A stretch of 64,000 nt of DNA from Otatea glauca (taxonomy: Eukaryota > Streptophyta > Magnoliopsida > Poales > Poaceae). The DNA lies in the NCBI GenBank assembly GCA_036346275.1, contig CM070722.1:60549524-60613523 (forward strand). The letters run 5' to 3'. A program made the translations under genes and the position numbers. The notes beneath the pieces were generated by a model. It was not told the origin of the DNA and did not search any database. It saw nothing but the letters and a program-made list of their open reading frames with translations. Shown here one piece after another: positions 49,396 through 60,508 of the stretch. Within the stretch, counting starts at the first letter, position 1. Every line of letters starts with the position of its first letter.

Positions 49396-50260
49396 TGTAA
49401 GTCTAAGGGTCGCGCTCCACTCCTCGAATGGTTAGACTCGAGAGTCCAAGATGTATACCGTTCAGCCGAAAGTCCCTACCCAGCCTCAGATGGTCGTATT
49501 GTATTGCTTTGCACAACGCTTTTACGATGAGGGCGCTAAATTACCTAATCTCCTCCTCGTTCTCATGTGTTCGCCCTCTCTAGAATCGTTAGTCCCGCCT
49601 CCTTTTATACGTAGGAAGGGCATGTTACATCGAGAGTCGGGGAAGGGCGAGGCGACCTATGCTAGGAGCTCGTCCTTCGTCCCGTGGATTTGGTCGCCAC
49701 ACGCCTTGTTCATGCCGGGTCGGTAGCTTTGGTGGTCGGGAGGTTAGGTATTCCCGGAAATAGCGTATTTGCCCTCTGTGATCCTTACGAACGCCGACGC
49801 GGTGTGTGACGTTGGCGCCGCGGAGGAGCGCGGCGTTCAGATCATGTCTGCGCGATCGTTGATGGGGTTGGAAGCTCGACTTCAAGAAATCACCAAACCT
49901 TCTAGGAAGGAGCCACCGCCCTTGTATAGTCACTCCGATTGACCTTGTTCGCGAGGTACGTGGCGGTAGGTCGATGAGGGCCCCGACACACGGCCCTCGC
50001 GTCTGTCACCTGGTTCGGTCGGAGTCGGAGATCCCGCCCGCCAAGGGGGTCGGAGCGCCGTCCGGCCGGAGTTAGAGATCCCGCCCGCCAGGGGGTCGGG
50101 AGCGCTGTCCGGTCGGATTCGCCTCGCCTGGCCGGGAGCGGATGTCTTGTGTGGTCTCGCAGCGATTCGGCCGGGCGGCGGCCGGCGCGACTGCTACCGA
50201 GATATGCTTGAGGCACGGCTCGCCGCCGGCCGCTGGGGTACCTCGTTATTAGTATTCGCG
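49396..50260 (-). mobile_element. LTR A of a Tat-type Ty3/gypsy retrotransposon
   Basis: Starts TGTAAGTCTA on the plus strand and ends near TATTCGCG. The minus strand is the sense direction. TATA box GTATAAAAGG is at 49610-49601. It is about 80-85% similar to LTR B by eye, with many small indels. A short leader-like piece (GGCGCTTTGAAGCGCC to CAAGTAAAT, about 49360-49395) lies on its low-coordinate side, as behind LTR B, so LTR A also once served as a 5' LTR. Confidence 0.7.
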
Positions 50261-50920
50261 AGCCCCGAACTCCCGAGCGATTTCGGCTGCATTCGGCTGG
50301 GGTTGAACTTGATGAGAGTGGTGGCGGGCTCGGTCGGTCGGTCGAGCCGATCCGTTAGCGATTGCCGTGTACCCGACGGATCCGACGGCTGCCCGAGCTT
50401 GGCGGGGCATTTGAATCGCCGAGGCTTTAATCGCCTCGTGCGCATGCCGAGCATGGCTTGGTGTGCCCCGCCCGTTCGCCTTCTTGACTGCCGGGTTCTA
50501 GTGCGGGACACTTCGTTTTCTGGCGCTGGCATTTACTCTGGAGACGCTTGATCTCCCTTCATCCGGCTATATAAGGGCTTGCTAGAGCGATGGACCCTTA
50601 GACCAAAATCCTCCTTTTTGATCCTTGAAATGGAGGCATCCTTAGTCTTCACTTTGGTGATGATGCCGCAGAGAAGAAGAAGATCCTTGGCCGAAGCTTT
50701 AATGAGTACGACCGGCGATGGTCGAGCTCTGGGAGGAAGAAGCTGCGGCTTGTGATGTAGTTGCTGTTGGCGTGCTACTTGAGGTCGTTCCGAGGCTTAA
50801 GGTGGTAAGGGAGGCCCTTCTTGAGGCGATGGTGCGAGGGCGGCCGTTGTCGTCGCGGCGCTGCCGATGTCGCTGAACGGCAGCAGCGGCATGCCATTCC
50901 GTGGCTATGTCGGCGGCCTC

Positions 50921-51142
50921 GTCGACCGGGCAAGGGCCTACCAGCAGGTCGTCTCCAACGACCTCAGGTCCGCCGATCCCAAGGTCTGTCCCGTCGACCA
51001 GGCAAGGAAGGGCCTACCAGCAGGTCACTTCCAACGACCACAGGTCCACCGATCCAAGATCTGTCCCGTCGACCAGGCAAGGAAGGGCCTACCAGCAGAT
51101 CACTTCCAACGACATCAGGTCCACCGATCCAAGATCTGTCTC
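50921..51142 (+). repeat. Three units of 72-75 bp, in frame
   Basis: Units start GTCGACC at 50921, 50993 and 51068 (72, 75 and about 75 bp). All are multiples of three, so three different frames stay open through them. The second LTR-element copy at about 56100 has only one such unit. Confidence 0.8.
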
Positions 51143-51359
51143 CGCCGACCGTGCAAGGGCCCGCAGAAGTTTGATGCGGATATGTTCCTACCGTAGTGTA
51201 GGGTAGGTATCTTTTTTGAGCTCGCCAGGTACCTCATGTAACGTTGTGTAAAGTTTGAGTCTGCTGCCATAATGAAATCTTCTTTTATGAAATGTCTTCG
51301 CGATGAGTTTGCTTTGATTTTAATCGCCGTGGATAGACCGGCCTTGATCGCGTGAACAA

Positions 51360-52185
51360 CCGCGAGAGTGCTCGCTTAACGCCGTAGCTAGACGGCGCCT
51401 TGGTCGGCAGGCGACCGGATGCCTCGTGAGGTTCTCGTGTCCGAGTGCTCGCTTAACGTCAGAGCTAGGCAGATGCGTTTTGTCGGGCAGGGACGACCCA
51501 ATGCCTCTCGTGAGGTTCGTGTCCGAGTGCTCGCTTAACGTCAGAACCAGACAAAGGTTTTAGTCGGCAGGACGCACCCAATGCCTCTGTGAGGTTCGGG
51601 TGTCCGAGTGCCTTGGTCGGCAGGACGACCGGATGCCTCGGTGAGGTTCGGGTGTCCGAGTGCCTTGGTCGGCGGGACGACCGGATGCCTCGTGAGGTTC
51701 GGTGTCCGAGTGCCTTGGTCGGGCAGGACGACCGGATGTCTCTCGTGAGGTTGGTGTCCGAAAGTGCCTTGGTCGGCAGGACGACCGGATGTCTCGTGAG
51801 GTTCGGTGTCCGAGTGCCTTGGTCGGTAGGGACGACCGGATGCCTCTGTGAGGTTCGGTGTCCGAGTGCTCGCTTAACGTCGAGCTAGACAAGTGTTTTA
51901 GTCGGTAGGGACGACCCAATGCCTCTGTGAGGTTCGGTGTCCGAGTGCCTTGGTCGGCGCAGGACGACCGGATGCCTCTGTGAGGTTCGGGTGTCCGAGT
52001 GCTCGCTTAACGTCAGAGCAGACAGTGCCTTGGTGGCAGGACGACCCAATGCCTCTGGAGGTTCGGTGTCCGAAAGTGCCTTGGTCGGCAGGACGACCGG
52101 ATGCCTCTGTGAGGTTCGGGTGTCCGAGTGCTCGTTTACCGTCAGAGCTGGACGTGAGTGCTCGCTATCGTCAGAAGCTGGACGG
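51360..52185. repeat. Tandem-repeat array of the retrotransposon 3' region, copy 1
   Basis: About 15 units of roughly 52 bp, with the core CCTTGGTCGGCAGGACGACC then GGATGCCTC, mixed with a 26-bp unit GTGCTCGCTTAACGTC. Units differ mostly by 1-3 base indels. Arrays between pol and the 3' LTR are a known hallmark of Tat-lineage Ty3/gypsy elements. Confidence 0.85.
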
Positions 52186-52985
52186 GGGCATCCTTCCCGA
52201 GTCCTCGCCGCGAGGGTAATCGCGAGAAGAATGGCCACCGCCTATCCCACATGTATACCCCATCCGTAGGTGTGGGACCCTGGAGGGGGTGAGCGACGAC
52301 GCTTACTGCGCTGGTTTGAATGCCGTGCTCGTGGAGCCAATAGCGGTAGTCCGAGTGGGTCTGGGAGGTCCCGCCAAGGGGGACCCTTCCGAGCGACGGT
52401 CCTGCAGTAGGGTGTCCGGCCTCGCCGGGGGCGACCCATAAAAACCTTTCTTTACTCAATCCCGTATGGACCTCGGGTCGCCCGCCAACCCAGAGCACGT
52501 ACGGGTCGTCGCCATTGATGAGCTCCCGAGAGTGTGAAGTATGATCTCTGACGCGAGTAGAGGTGATTAGACCCACACCGACCTAACCGAGGCCCACCGT
52601 GGGGCTCACCTCATACCGCCCCTTGCTCTGTTTTCTTTGGGCGGCCTTATACCCATCCGTGGGGTAGGCCTTTTGAACCCACGCTTCTGTTGGGCCCCGC
52701 GCAAGCCACAAAGCTTTGCCGCCTTGGGCCGCAGCTGCCCAGCTGGTCTGGGCGCAGCCGCCCGATGGGCTCGCGCGCGCCGAGCAACCGCTCCGCCTAA
52801 AGGCGAGACCAAGAGGTTACGGACACGTTGTTCGGGGCGGCGTCTTTATGGCTCTTACTACCGACGTGATGTGAGATTAAAAGCGGAGTGGTATTGGAAA
52901 CCAGGAGTTACCAGCCGGGCGCAATAGGCGAGGTGGACGCGACGCTCGCTTGAGGGGTGCTCGCTCGCCGGCGCTTGCTTGTCCT

Positions 52986-52993
52986 CTATAAAT
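52986..52993 (+). promoter_or_regulatory. TATA box of the antisense gene, copy 1
   Basis: TATAAATA lies 135-142 bases before the ATG at 53128, with a CT-rich leader between. The same arrangement is kept in copy 2 (58050-58057, ATG 58196), supporting a real promoter opposite to the retrotransposon's sense strand. Confidence 0.55.
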
Positions 52994-53127
52994 ACGCCCG
53001 TTGGGGTGCTCCGTAGTCACGCTTTCTTGCCTTCTTTGTCTCTGTCTCTGAAACAAGAAAAGCACCAGAGAGCCAAGGAAAGAAAACCCTAGCCTTTCTT
53101 TCTCACCTTCCACGCCTCTTCGTGAAG

Positions 53128-53538
53128 ATGTCGTGGCGGAGTGCTCGCGCGCAAGACACCGCGGCGCTCGGCAGTGAAGAAGGGCTTCCTCATGCCGCAG
53201 ACCTTTCCGGTGGAGGGTACCGACCGGGCCGCCACCCAAGGCCGCTGGGCGACGAGGTCGTGGTGCCCGCCTCGTTCTTCGAGCGGCTTTGGCCTGCCAC
53301 GCACCCGCTCGTCTGTGGGCTGCCGTCTCACTACAAGGTGGAGGTGCACCATCTCAACCCCAATGGGGTCCTCCACATCGCCATCTTCATCACGCTGTGT
53401 GAGGCCTTCCTGGGATCGAGCGACCTGGCGTTGTGGAGGCACTTCTTCCGTGCAAGGCTCGAAAGACAGCCGCCGGACGCCGTGGCGCCTCAGGTGGCTC
53501 GCCCTCCGCCTTCGCCCGGCCGAGCACGGAGTACCTGA
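53128..53538 (+). pseudogene. Antisense gene of Tat-type element, copy 1 (gypsy-type transposon domain)
   Basis: Encodes VVVPASFFERLWPATHPLV and, further on, HHLNPNGVLHIAIFITLCEA, then WRHFFRARLE. This is the pattern of the plant 'putative gypsy type transposon' domain found in extra ORFs of some Ty3/gypsy elements, often antisense to gag-pol as here. The function is not known. The first 40 residues and the part after 53500 are partly in other frames (a KKGFLMPQTF piece lies in the next frame), so the copy carries small indels. The gene continued to about 54440 in other frames. Copy 2 starts at 58196. Confidence 0.6.
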
Positions 53539-54594
53539 GGTAAACCGCCTCGCCCAACAAGGGTGGCGCTCAATGGCTCTACGCTTGAATGTCGACGAGC
53601 GCCTCGCTTCACCGGCGAGCTTCCCATAGCGGAGAGCGGTGGAACCGGGCGCCAAAAGAGGGAGAAGAACAAGCCGCCCCGATCGTGGAGCGCATCGGGG
53701 CTCAAAGGAGGCGGGCTCACGGGGACGTTGTTGTGCGCGCTTTATGGGGATGCGCAGGCAACCCTTGTGCCTGTGCCGCACCCCTTGTTCCGTATGCGGG
53801 CCGTCCGACCAGCGAGGATGGCGTAACTCGAGTTGGCTGCCTCGAGGTGGAGGCCCGGTGGCATCATTGCGGGTGGAAGCGCCACGGTGGCTACGGTGGC
53901 CACCCGAGCCATTCTCGGCGGCCACCCGCCAACCGTAAGTCGGTGAAATTTCTTTCGCTTTCTTTTCTTTGTCCCTAGCACTTGGTCCGACCGGCATTCC
54001 CGCATCCTCTTAGGGGCTCACGGGATGTCTTCTCGCGCGCCCCGGATAAGGAGGCGCGAGGCCGCCGGCGAAGACGCAGAGGTCGACTCCTCCGCAAGAA
54101 GCGGAAGGAGGAAAGGAGGAAGAAGAAGCATAAGGAATGCGCGGGGCGCGTTGGCGCGAGGATGTGCCTGAGTCCACCGCGTGGGGACAACCTCCATCGA
54201 CAGTGGCGGAGCGCCCGACCATCCCTATGGTGGGTTTTTCTCGACCGCCGATCGGGCGGCGGCGAGCGTGGACCGCCGAGGGCGGCACCACGGGCCCGTG
54301 GCCGCGATCCTCAGCGGGGGTGATCTTGCGTCGCGGTTGTCGCAGTCGCCTCGGCCGAGGCGGCTTGGGAAGCGACCACCGACTTGCCCTTTGGCGGGGT
54401 CGGCAAAGAGGGCGCGCGTGCCATGCACTCCGCCGGCCTTGTAAGTGTTCTCTTTTTTCGTTTTTTTCTTCTTATTGGAGCATTTTTGCGGCAAAGCCGC
54501 CCGAGCGACTCTTGAATCTTTGTAACGCAGCGCCTACTACAAGGCGTGACCGTGGGCGCCTTGATGTCGGCGCTGGAGCGCCGGCAAGTAAATT

Positions 54595-55407
54595 TGTAAG
54601 TCTAGGGGTCGCGCGCCCACTCCTCGAATGGTTAGACTCGTGAGTCCAAGATGTATACCGTTCGGCCAAGGTCCCTACTCCAGCGTGTGTGGTGGTGTTG
54701 TATTACTCTTGGTACAGATGATCGCACAAAGTTTTACAAGCGAGAATGCCAATGGCTTAGCGAGAGGGGTTTGATAGCGCTCTCCCTTTCTTGTTCTTGC
54801 TCGTTGCCCTCTCGAATCGTTCACCGCCTCCTTTTATACTGAAGGAAGGCGGGTTACATCGAGAGTTAGGAGGAAGCGAGGCGACCTACGCTAGAGCTCC
54901 CGGTCCTTCGCCCCGTGGATGGTCGCCACCCGCCTTGCCCATGCCGGGTTGGTAGCCTTGGTGGTCGTGGAGGTTAGGTATTTCAGGAAGCAGCGACTTG
55001 CCCTCTGTGATCCTTGCGAACGCCGACGCCGAGGTGCGTGACGCTGGTGCCGCTCGGGAGGAGCGCGCGCCGTCTTCGACGTGGATCGTTGATGGGGCCG
55101 AAGCTTTGTCTTCTGCGCCACCGATCTTCTCGGGAAGGAGCTACCGCCTTGTATAGTCGCCTCGATTGACTTTGTTCGAGGGTACGTGGCGGTAGGTCGG
55201 TGAGGACTCGACACGCCGCACTCGGCGCTTGTCACCTTGGTTTGGCCGAGTCGGAGATCCCGCCCGCCAAGATGGGGTCGGAGCGCTGGTTCGTCGGATT
55301 CGCTCCTGCCGGTCGGGAGCGGATGCCTTGCGCGGTCTCGCAGGCGATTCGGTCGGCGGCGGGCCGGGCGCGGCCTGTTGGGGTATCCTTTTTATTAGTA
55401 TTCGTCA
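54595..55407 (-). mobile_element. LTR B, shared by two Tat-type elements
   Basis: An 813-bp LTR, TGTAAGTCTA...ATTCGTCA on the plus strand and sense on minus. TATA box TATAAAA is at 54838-54832, followed downstream by the GGAGTAGGG...GGCCGAACGGTATACAT block typical of grass gypsy R/U5. On its high-coordinate side a polypurine-like GGAGTTCGGGGGCTAC (minus strand) marks it as a 3' LTR of the element to the right. On its low-coordinate side a leader marks it as a 5' LTR of the deleted element to the left. Confidence 0.75.
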
Positions 55408-55805
55408 GTAGCCCCCGAACTCCCAAGCGATTTCGGCAGATTCGGTTGGGGGTTGAACTTGGACGAAAGTGGTGGCCGGGCCTGGTAGGTCGGTCCAGCC
55501 GATCCGGTTAAGCGATTTCCGTCAGATGTGCTTCGTTGGATCCGACAGCTGTCCTGGAGTTTGGCCGGGGGCATTTGAACCGCCGGGGGCTTTTACTTGC
55601 CTCGTTGCGCATGCCGAGCATAGTTTGGCGCGCCGCGCCTGCTCGTCTTCTTGACTGCCTCGGGTTTCTGGTGAAGGATGCTTCGTTTTTCGGCACCCGC
55701 ATTTACTCTGGAGACGCTTAGCCTCCCTTCGTCCGGATATATATATATATCTGTGCGCTGTAGCTTGCTTGAAGGGGACGAGAGCTTTTTCTTTTGTTCT
55801 TTCAA

Positions 55806-56195
55806 ATGGCTTCGAGACATCCTCTAGTCTTTAGCTTCGGCGATGGCGTCACGGTGGAAGAAGAAGATCCTCTGGCCGAGCTTTGGGCTGAGTTCGACCA
55901 GGCGATGGACGAGCTCAGGGAGGAAGAAGCTGCAGCCCGCGACGCTGCTTCTGTTGACGCTACGCCGAGGTCGCCCGAGGCTCGAGGTGGTAAGGGGGGC
56001 CCTTCTGGAGGCGATGGCGCAAGGGCGCCGACCGTAGTTGGTGCGGCCGCGTTGATGTCGCTGAACGGCAGCAGAGGCATCGGCGTGTTGCTTCGCGGCC
56101 GTGGCGGCTGTCCGCCGACCGGCAAGGGCCTACCAAAGATGCCGCCGGTGCCACCGATGCCGCACGGATGTTTGATAGGTTCTAGGCGTGGGTAG
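55806..56195 (+). CDS. Small antisense ORF next to LTR B
   Basis: An open frame of about 129 residues, starting MASRHPLVFSFGDGVTVEEE, acidic and Ala/Glu-rich (LAELWAEFDQAMDELREEEA, likely helical). It has a TATATATATA-type run about 60 bases upstream. Similar short acidic ORFs occur beside the LTR in grass Tat-type elements; their function is unknown. In copy 1 (about 50629-51180) the same region is frameshifted. Confidence 0.45.
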   Translation: MASRHPLVFSFGDGVTVEEEDPLAELWAEFDQAMDELREEEAAARDAASVDATPRSPEARGGKGGPSGGDGARAPTVVGAAALMSLNGSRGIGVLLRGRGGCPPTGKGLPKMPPVPPMPHGCLIGSRRG

Positions 56196-56344
56196 AGTCC
56201 TGCCGTGGTGCGGCGTGGCCACTCTTGTATCGCTCTGCATTGTGTGTAAAGTTGTGTAAAGTTTGAGCTCGTTGGCCTATAATGAAATTTTCTTTTTCTT
56301 TATGAAAATGTCTCGCGATGAGTTTGCTTTAATTTTAATCGCTG

Positions 56345-57290
56345 TGGATGGTGCTTCGGCCGGCGCAGGCGACGGATGCCTCTGTGAGGTTCGGTGTCCG
56401 AGTGCCTTGGTCGCGGGACGACCGGATGCCTCTGTGAGGTTCTAGTGTCCGACTGCCTTGGTGGCGGGACGACCGGATGCCTCTGTGAGGTTCTCGTGTC
56501 CGAAAGTGCTCGCTTAACGTCGTAGCTAGAGCGGTGCCTTGGTCGGCAGGACGACCGGATGCCTCTGTGAGGTTCGGGTGTCCGAGTGCCTTGGTCGGCA
56601 GGACGACCGGATGCCTCTGTGAGGTTCGGGTGTCCGAGTGCTCGTTTAACGTCGTAGCTAGACAGTGCCTTGGTCGGCAAGGACGACCGGATGCCTCTGT
56701 GAGGTTCGGGTGTCCGAGTGCCTTGGTCGGCAAGGACGACCGGATGCCTCTGTGAGGTTCGGGTGTCCGAGTGCCTTGGTCGGCAGGACGACCGGATGCC
56801 TCTGTGAGGTTCGGTGTCCGAGTGCTCGCTTAACGTCGTAGCTAGAACGGTGCCTTGGCCGCGAGGACGACCGGATGCCTCTCGTGAGGTTCTAGTGTCC
56901 GATCGCCTTGGTGGCGGGACGACCGGATGCCTCCGTGAGGTTCTCGTGTCCGAAACTGCCTTGGTCGGGCAGGACGACCGGATGCCTCTGTGAGGTTCGG
57001 GTGTCCGAGTGCTCGTTTAACGTCGTAGCTAGACGGTGCCTTGGCCGGCAGGACGGCCGGATGCCTCTGTGAGGTTCGGTGTCCGAGTGCCTTGGTCGGC
57101 AGGGCGACCGGATGCCTCTGTGAGGTTCGGGTGTCCGAGTGCTCGCTTAACGCCGTAGCTAGACGTGAGTGCTCGTTACCGTCGTAGCCGGACGTGAGTG
57201 CTCGTTTATCGTCGAGCCGGACGTGAGTGCTCGCCACCGTCGAGCCGGACGTGAGTGCTCGTTTACCGTCGTAGCCGGACGTGGGCATCC
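56345..57290. repeat. Tandem-repeat array of the retrotransposon 3' region, copy 2
   Basis: The same 52-bp and 26-bp units as at 51360-52185, about 17 units, in the same position relative to LTR B and the antisense gene. It ends with four or five copies of GTGAGTGCTCG(T/C)...GCCGGAC (57160-57285). Confidence 0.85.
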
Positions 57291-58195
57291 TTCGAGTCCT
57301 CGTCGGGCGAGGGTAGCGCGAGAGGAATGGCCGCCGTCTATCCCACATGTATACCCCATCCGCAGTGTGGGACCGGAGGGGATGAGCGGCGCGCGCTACT
57401 GCGTTGGTTTGAACGCCGTGCTCGTGGAGCTAATAGGTAGTCCGAGTGGGTCTGGGAGGTCCCGCCCAAGGGACCCTTCCGAGCGACGGTCCCGCAGTAG
57501 GTGTCCCGCCCCGCTGGGGCGACCCATAAAAACCTTTCTTTACTCAATCCCAGATGGACTCTAGGTCGTCCGCCACCCAGAGCACACCGTCCGCCGCCAT
57601 TGATGAGCTCCCGGAGAGTGTGAAGTATGGTCTCTGACGCGAGTAGAGGTGATTAGGCCGTCACCGACCTAACCGAGGGCCCACCGTGGGCTCACCTCAC
57701 ACCGCCCCTTGCTCAAGTTTTCTTTGGGCGGCTTTATACCCATCCGTGGGGTAGGCCTTTTGAACCCACTCCCTGGCTCCTGGCGCAAGCCACAAAGCTT
57801 TTGCCGCCTTGGGGCCGCAGCTGCCCAGTTGGCTTCGCGCGCACTCGAGCAACTGCTCCCGCCTAAAGGCGAGACCGAGAGGTTACTGGGACACGTTGTT
57901 CGGGCGGCGCTTTATGGCCCTTTACGCCGACAAGACAGGATTAAAAGCGGAGTGGTATTGGGCCCGGGAGTTACCAGTGGGCGCGACAGACGAGGGTGGT
58001 CGCGACGCCGCTTGACGGGAGGCGCTGGCCGGGCGCTCGTTAAATCCTCTATAAATACGCCCGTTGGGTGCTTTCGAGTGGTCACGCTTTCTTGCCCTTT
58101 CTGTCTCTGCCTCTGAAACAAGAAGAGCACCAGAGAGCTAAGGAAAGAAAACCCCAGCCTTTCTTTCTCACCTTCCAGTCGTCTCCCCTGTGAAG

Positions 58196-59862
58196 ATGTC
58201 GTGGCCGGAGTGCTCCGCGCAAGACAGCCGTGCGCTCGGCTTGGTGAAGAAGGGCTTCCTCATGCCGCAGACCTTCCGATGGAGGGTGCCGATCGGGCTA
58301 CCACCGCCACGCCGCGGGCGACGAGATCGTGGTGCCCGCCGTTCTTCGAGCGCCGCTTTGGCCTCGCCGCCGCACTCCGCTCGTCCGGGCCGTTGTTTCA
58401 TTACAAGGTGGAGTGCACCATCTCAACCCTAATGGGGTCCTCCACATCGCCATCTTCATCACGCTGCGAAAGCCTTCTTGGGGATCGAGCCGCGACCGGG
58501 CGTTGTGGAGGCACTTCTTCCGTGCAAGGCTCGAAGGACCGAGCCGCCGAGCCGCCGGCGCGCTCGGTGGCTCCGCCCTCCGCCCGCCCGGTCGAGCACG
58601 GAGTACTGAGGTAAAGCTGCCCTCGTCTAACAAGGGTTGGCGCTCAATGGCTCTCACGCTCAAACGCCGGCGATAGGCCCTCGCTTCACCGGAGAGCTTC
58701 CCGTGGCGGAGGAGCGGGAACCGGGCGCCAAAAGAGGGAGAAGAACAGCCGCCCCGATCGTGGAGCGGTCGTGGCTCAAAGGAGGCGGGCTCAGGGGACG
58801 TGGTTGTGCGGCGCCTTCATGGGGATGCGTGCAACCACTTGTGCACGTGCCGCACCTGCTCGTGTATGCGGGGCCGTCCGACGGGCGAGGATGGCCGAAC
58901 CCGAGCCTGGCTGCGTCGAGGTGGAGGCTCGGGTGGCGGCCGCTACGGCTGAGCGGCGCATCTGTGGCCGCGGATGGCCACCCGAGCCATTCTCGGCGGC
59001 TTTTCGACCGAACTGTAAGCCGTGAAATTCCTTCGCCTTCTTTTCTCGTCCTTCGACTTGACCGACATTCCCGCATCCTCTCAGGCTCATGGGGATGTCT
59101 TCCCGTGCGCCGCCTCCCGGGATAAGGAAGATGGCGCGCCGGCGAGGACTAGAGGTCGACCTCCCGCAAGAAGGAAGGAGGAAAGGAGGAGGAAGAAAGT
59201 ATGAACGCGGCATGGCAGCATAAGGCGCGAGGATGTGTCGAGACCACGCCGTGGGGACGACTTCCATCGCGGCGCGGAGTGCCTCCGCCACCCCTATGGT
59301 GGGTTTTTTCCCGACCTGCCGATGGCGGCGCCCGAGCGTGGACTCGGCCGAGGGCGGCATCACGGGCCCGNNNNNNNNNNNNNNNNNNNNNNNNNNNNNN
59401 NNNNNNNNNNNNNNNNNNNNNNNNNNNNNNNNNNNNNNNNNNNNNNNNNNNNNNNNNNNNNNNNNNNNNNGCGCCGAACCGAGGCCTCGCAAGGCCGGTC
59501 GAAGTTCTGCGACCGCATCCTTGGGCCGGGCGGGCCGAGTGCCCTTGCCCCGTGCTAGCCCGAGTGCGGACCGTAGAGAGGCGGTGATCATCGGCGCGCG
59601 CTTGGCAGCCGTCGGCGTCTGGTCAACACCGTCTCGCACTCTGACGGCATCGACCTCGCGGTGGTGGCAGCGGCGTGGCCGAACCGGACCGACGAGGAGA
59701 TCGGCGGTTTGAGCTCTGGTCGAGCCGCACGCCCGAGATCGCCACCACATCCGCCAGCGGTGCCCCTCGAGAAGCGAGGCGACCAACTCTCCGTCGCCAC
59801 GGCCCACCGGGGAAGAATAAAAATAGTTAGCTTTATCCTTTTTTAGATTGTAAAGACTGCTA
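58196..59862 (+). pseudogene. Antisense gene of Tat-type element, copy 2, frameshifted and gapped
   Basis: Starts MSWPECSAQDSRALGLVKKG at 58196, 139-146 bases after TATAAATA (58050-58057). It stops early at 58432, while the matching domain pieces continue in other frames, e.g. VVPAFFERRFGLAAAL and an STLMGSSTSPSS frame. A 100-N gap (59371-59470) interrupts it. After the gap, pieces such as WPNRTDEEIGGLSSG continue on the same strand to about 59862. Not functional as written. Confidence 0.5.
59371..59470. other. Assembly gap of 100 N
   Basis: Exactly 100 N, a common placeholder for unknown size. The order and distance of the sequences on its two sides are therefore not proven. Confidence 0.98.
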
Positions 59863-60046
59863 TGTAAACAATCTTGAATTTATCAAGTTCCAAAATCGCC
59901 TCTCGTCCTCTTTCGTATTTAGGGTGAGTGTTTGACCGACCATAGCCTTAAGGACCATGGGGGTCACTTATCGTAGGTTGGGTCGTTTTGGGAGGGCGAG
60001 GTGGATTGGAGACTTGGCTATGCAGGCGATTAGGCGCACTTGTGAG

Positions 60047-60393
60047 GATAGGAGTGTTCTAGACCGGCCAAGGATCTTTCCACTTGGGCACTTCCTTCTT
60101 CCGCGAAGTGCTACTTAGCAACCATAGCCGCTGGGGCGTAGGCCGTAACACTTGGGTTGAGAGGGTTACCGCTCGGGATGGACCTCATGACCCGGTCGGT
60201 CACGTGCCCTCATAAGCGCGTGGGATAGCGAGTTCGTGCGGGAGGAGTGTTCCTGCCGACCAAAGGTCACCCGCTCGGGTACTTCCTTCTTCCGCGAAGT
60301 GTTAGCAACCATAGCCCATTGAGGCGTAGGAACATAACTTGGGTCGAAGGGGTTACCGCTCGGGAAGGACCTTGTGGTCGGTTGGGTCATCAA
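60047..60393. repeat. Tandem duplication of about 155 bp with spacer, period about 190 bp
   Basis: Copies at about 60047-60205 and 60239-60393 share GGAGTGTTC, CTTCCTTCTTCCGCGAAGTG, AGCAACCATAGCC and GGTTACCGCTCGGGA. Both are downstream of the gag-pol stop on the minus strand, in the 3' non-coding part. Confidence 0.75.
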
Positions 60394-60508
60394 CCAGCGC
60401 AGCGCCGGCCGAGGCGCGCTGAGCAGAGGCGCGAAGGGCAGCCAGTCGTCGCATGGCGACGGTGCTCGGAAGGAAAAAGTAAATAGCATGCTAGGAAGAG
60501 GAAAGAGT

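Larger units (their letters stand above)
50261..54594 (-). mobile_element. Internal region of an LTR element lacking gag-pol
   Basis: Lies between LTR A and LTR B and contains, read on the plus strand, remnants of a short ORF region, a 72-75 bp repeat, the 52-bp tandem array, a promoter and an antisense gene. At its right end is a leader (about 54440-54594) next to LTR B. No gag, protease, integrase or RNase H motif was seen. It corresponds to a deletion derivative whose mobility would depend on other elements. Confidence 0.6.

Noticed and set aside
53089..53997. 302-residue minus-strand ORF
   Set aside because: GC-rich complement of the plus-strand antisense gene, whose domain motifs are on the other strand. 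No family features.
51360..57290. Regularly repeated units resembling a CRISPR array
   Set aside because: Units are contiguous tandem repeats without unique spacers, in a plant retrotransposon. Not CRISPR.
58791..59807. 338-residue minus-strand ORF
   Set aside because: It runs through the 100-N gap and lies opposite the recognised transposon gene. An artefact.
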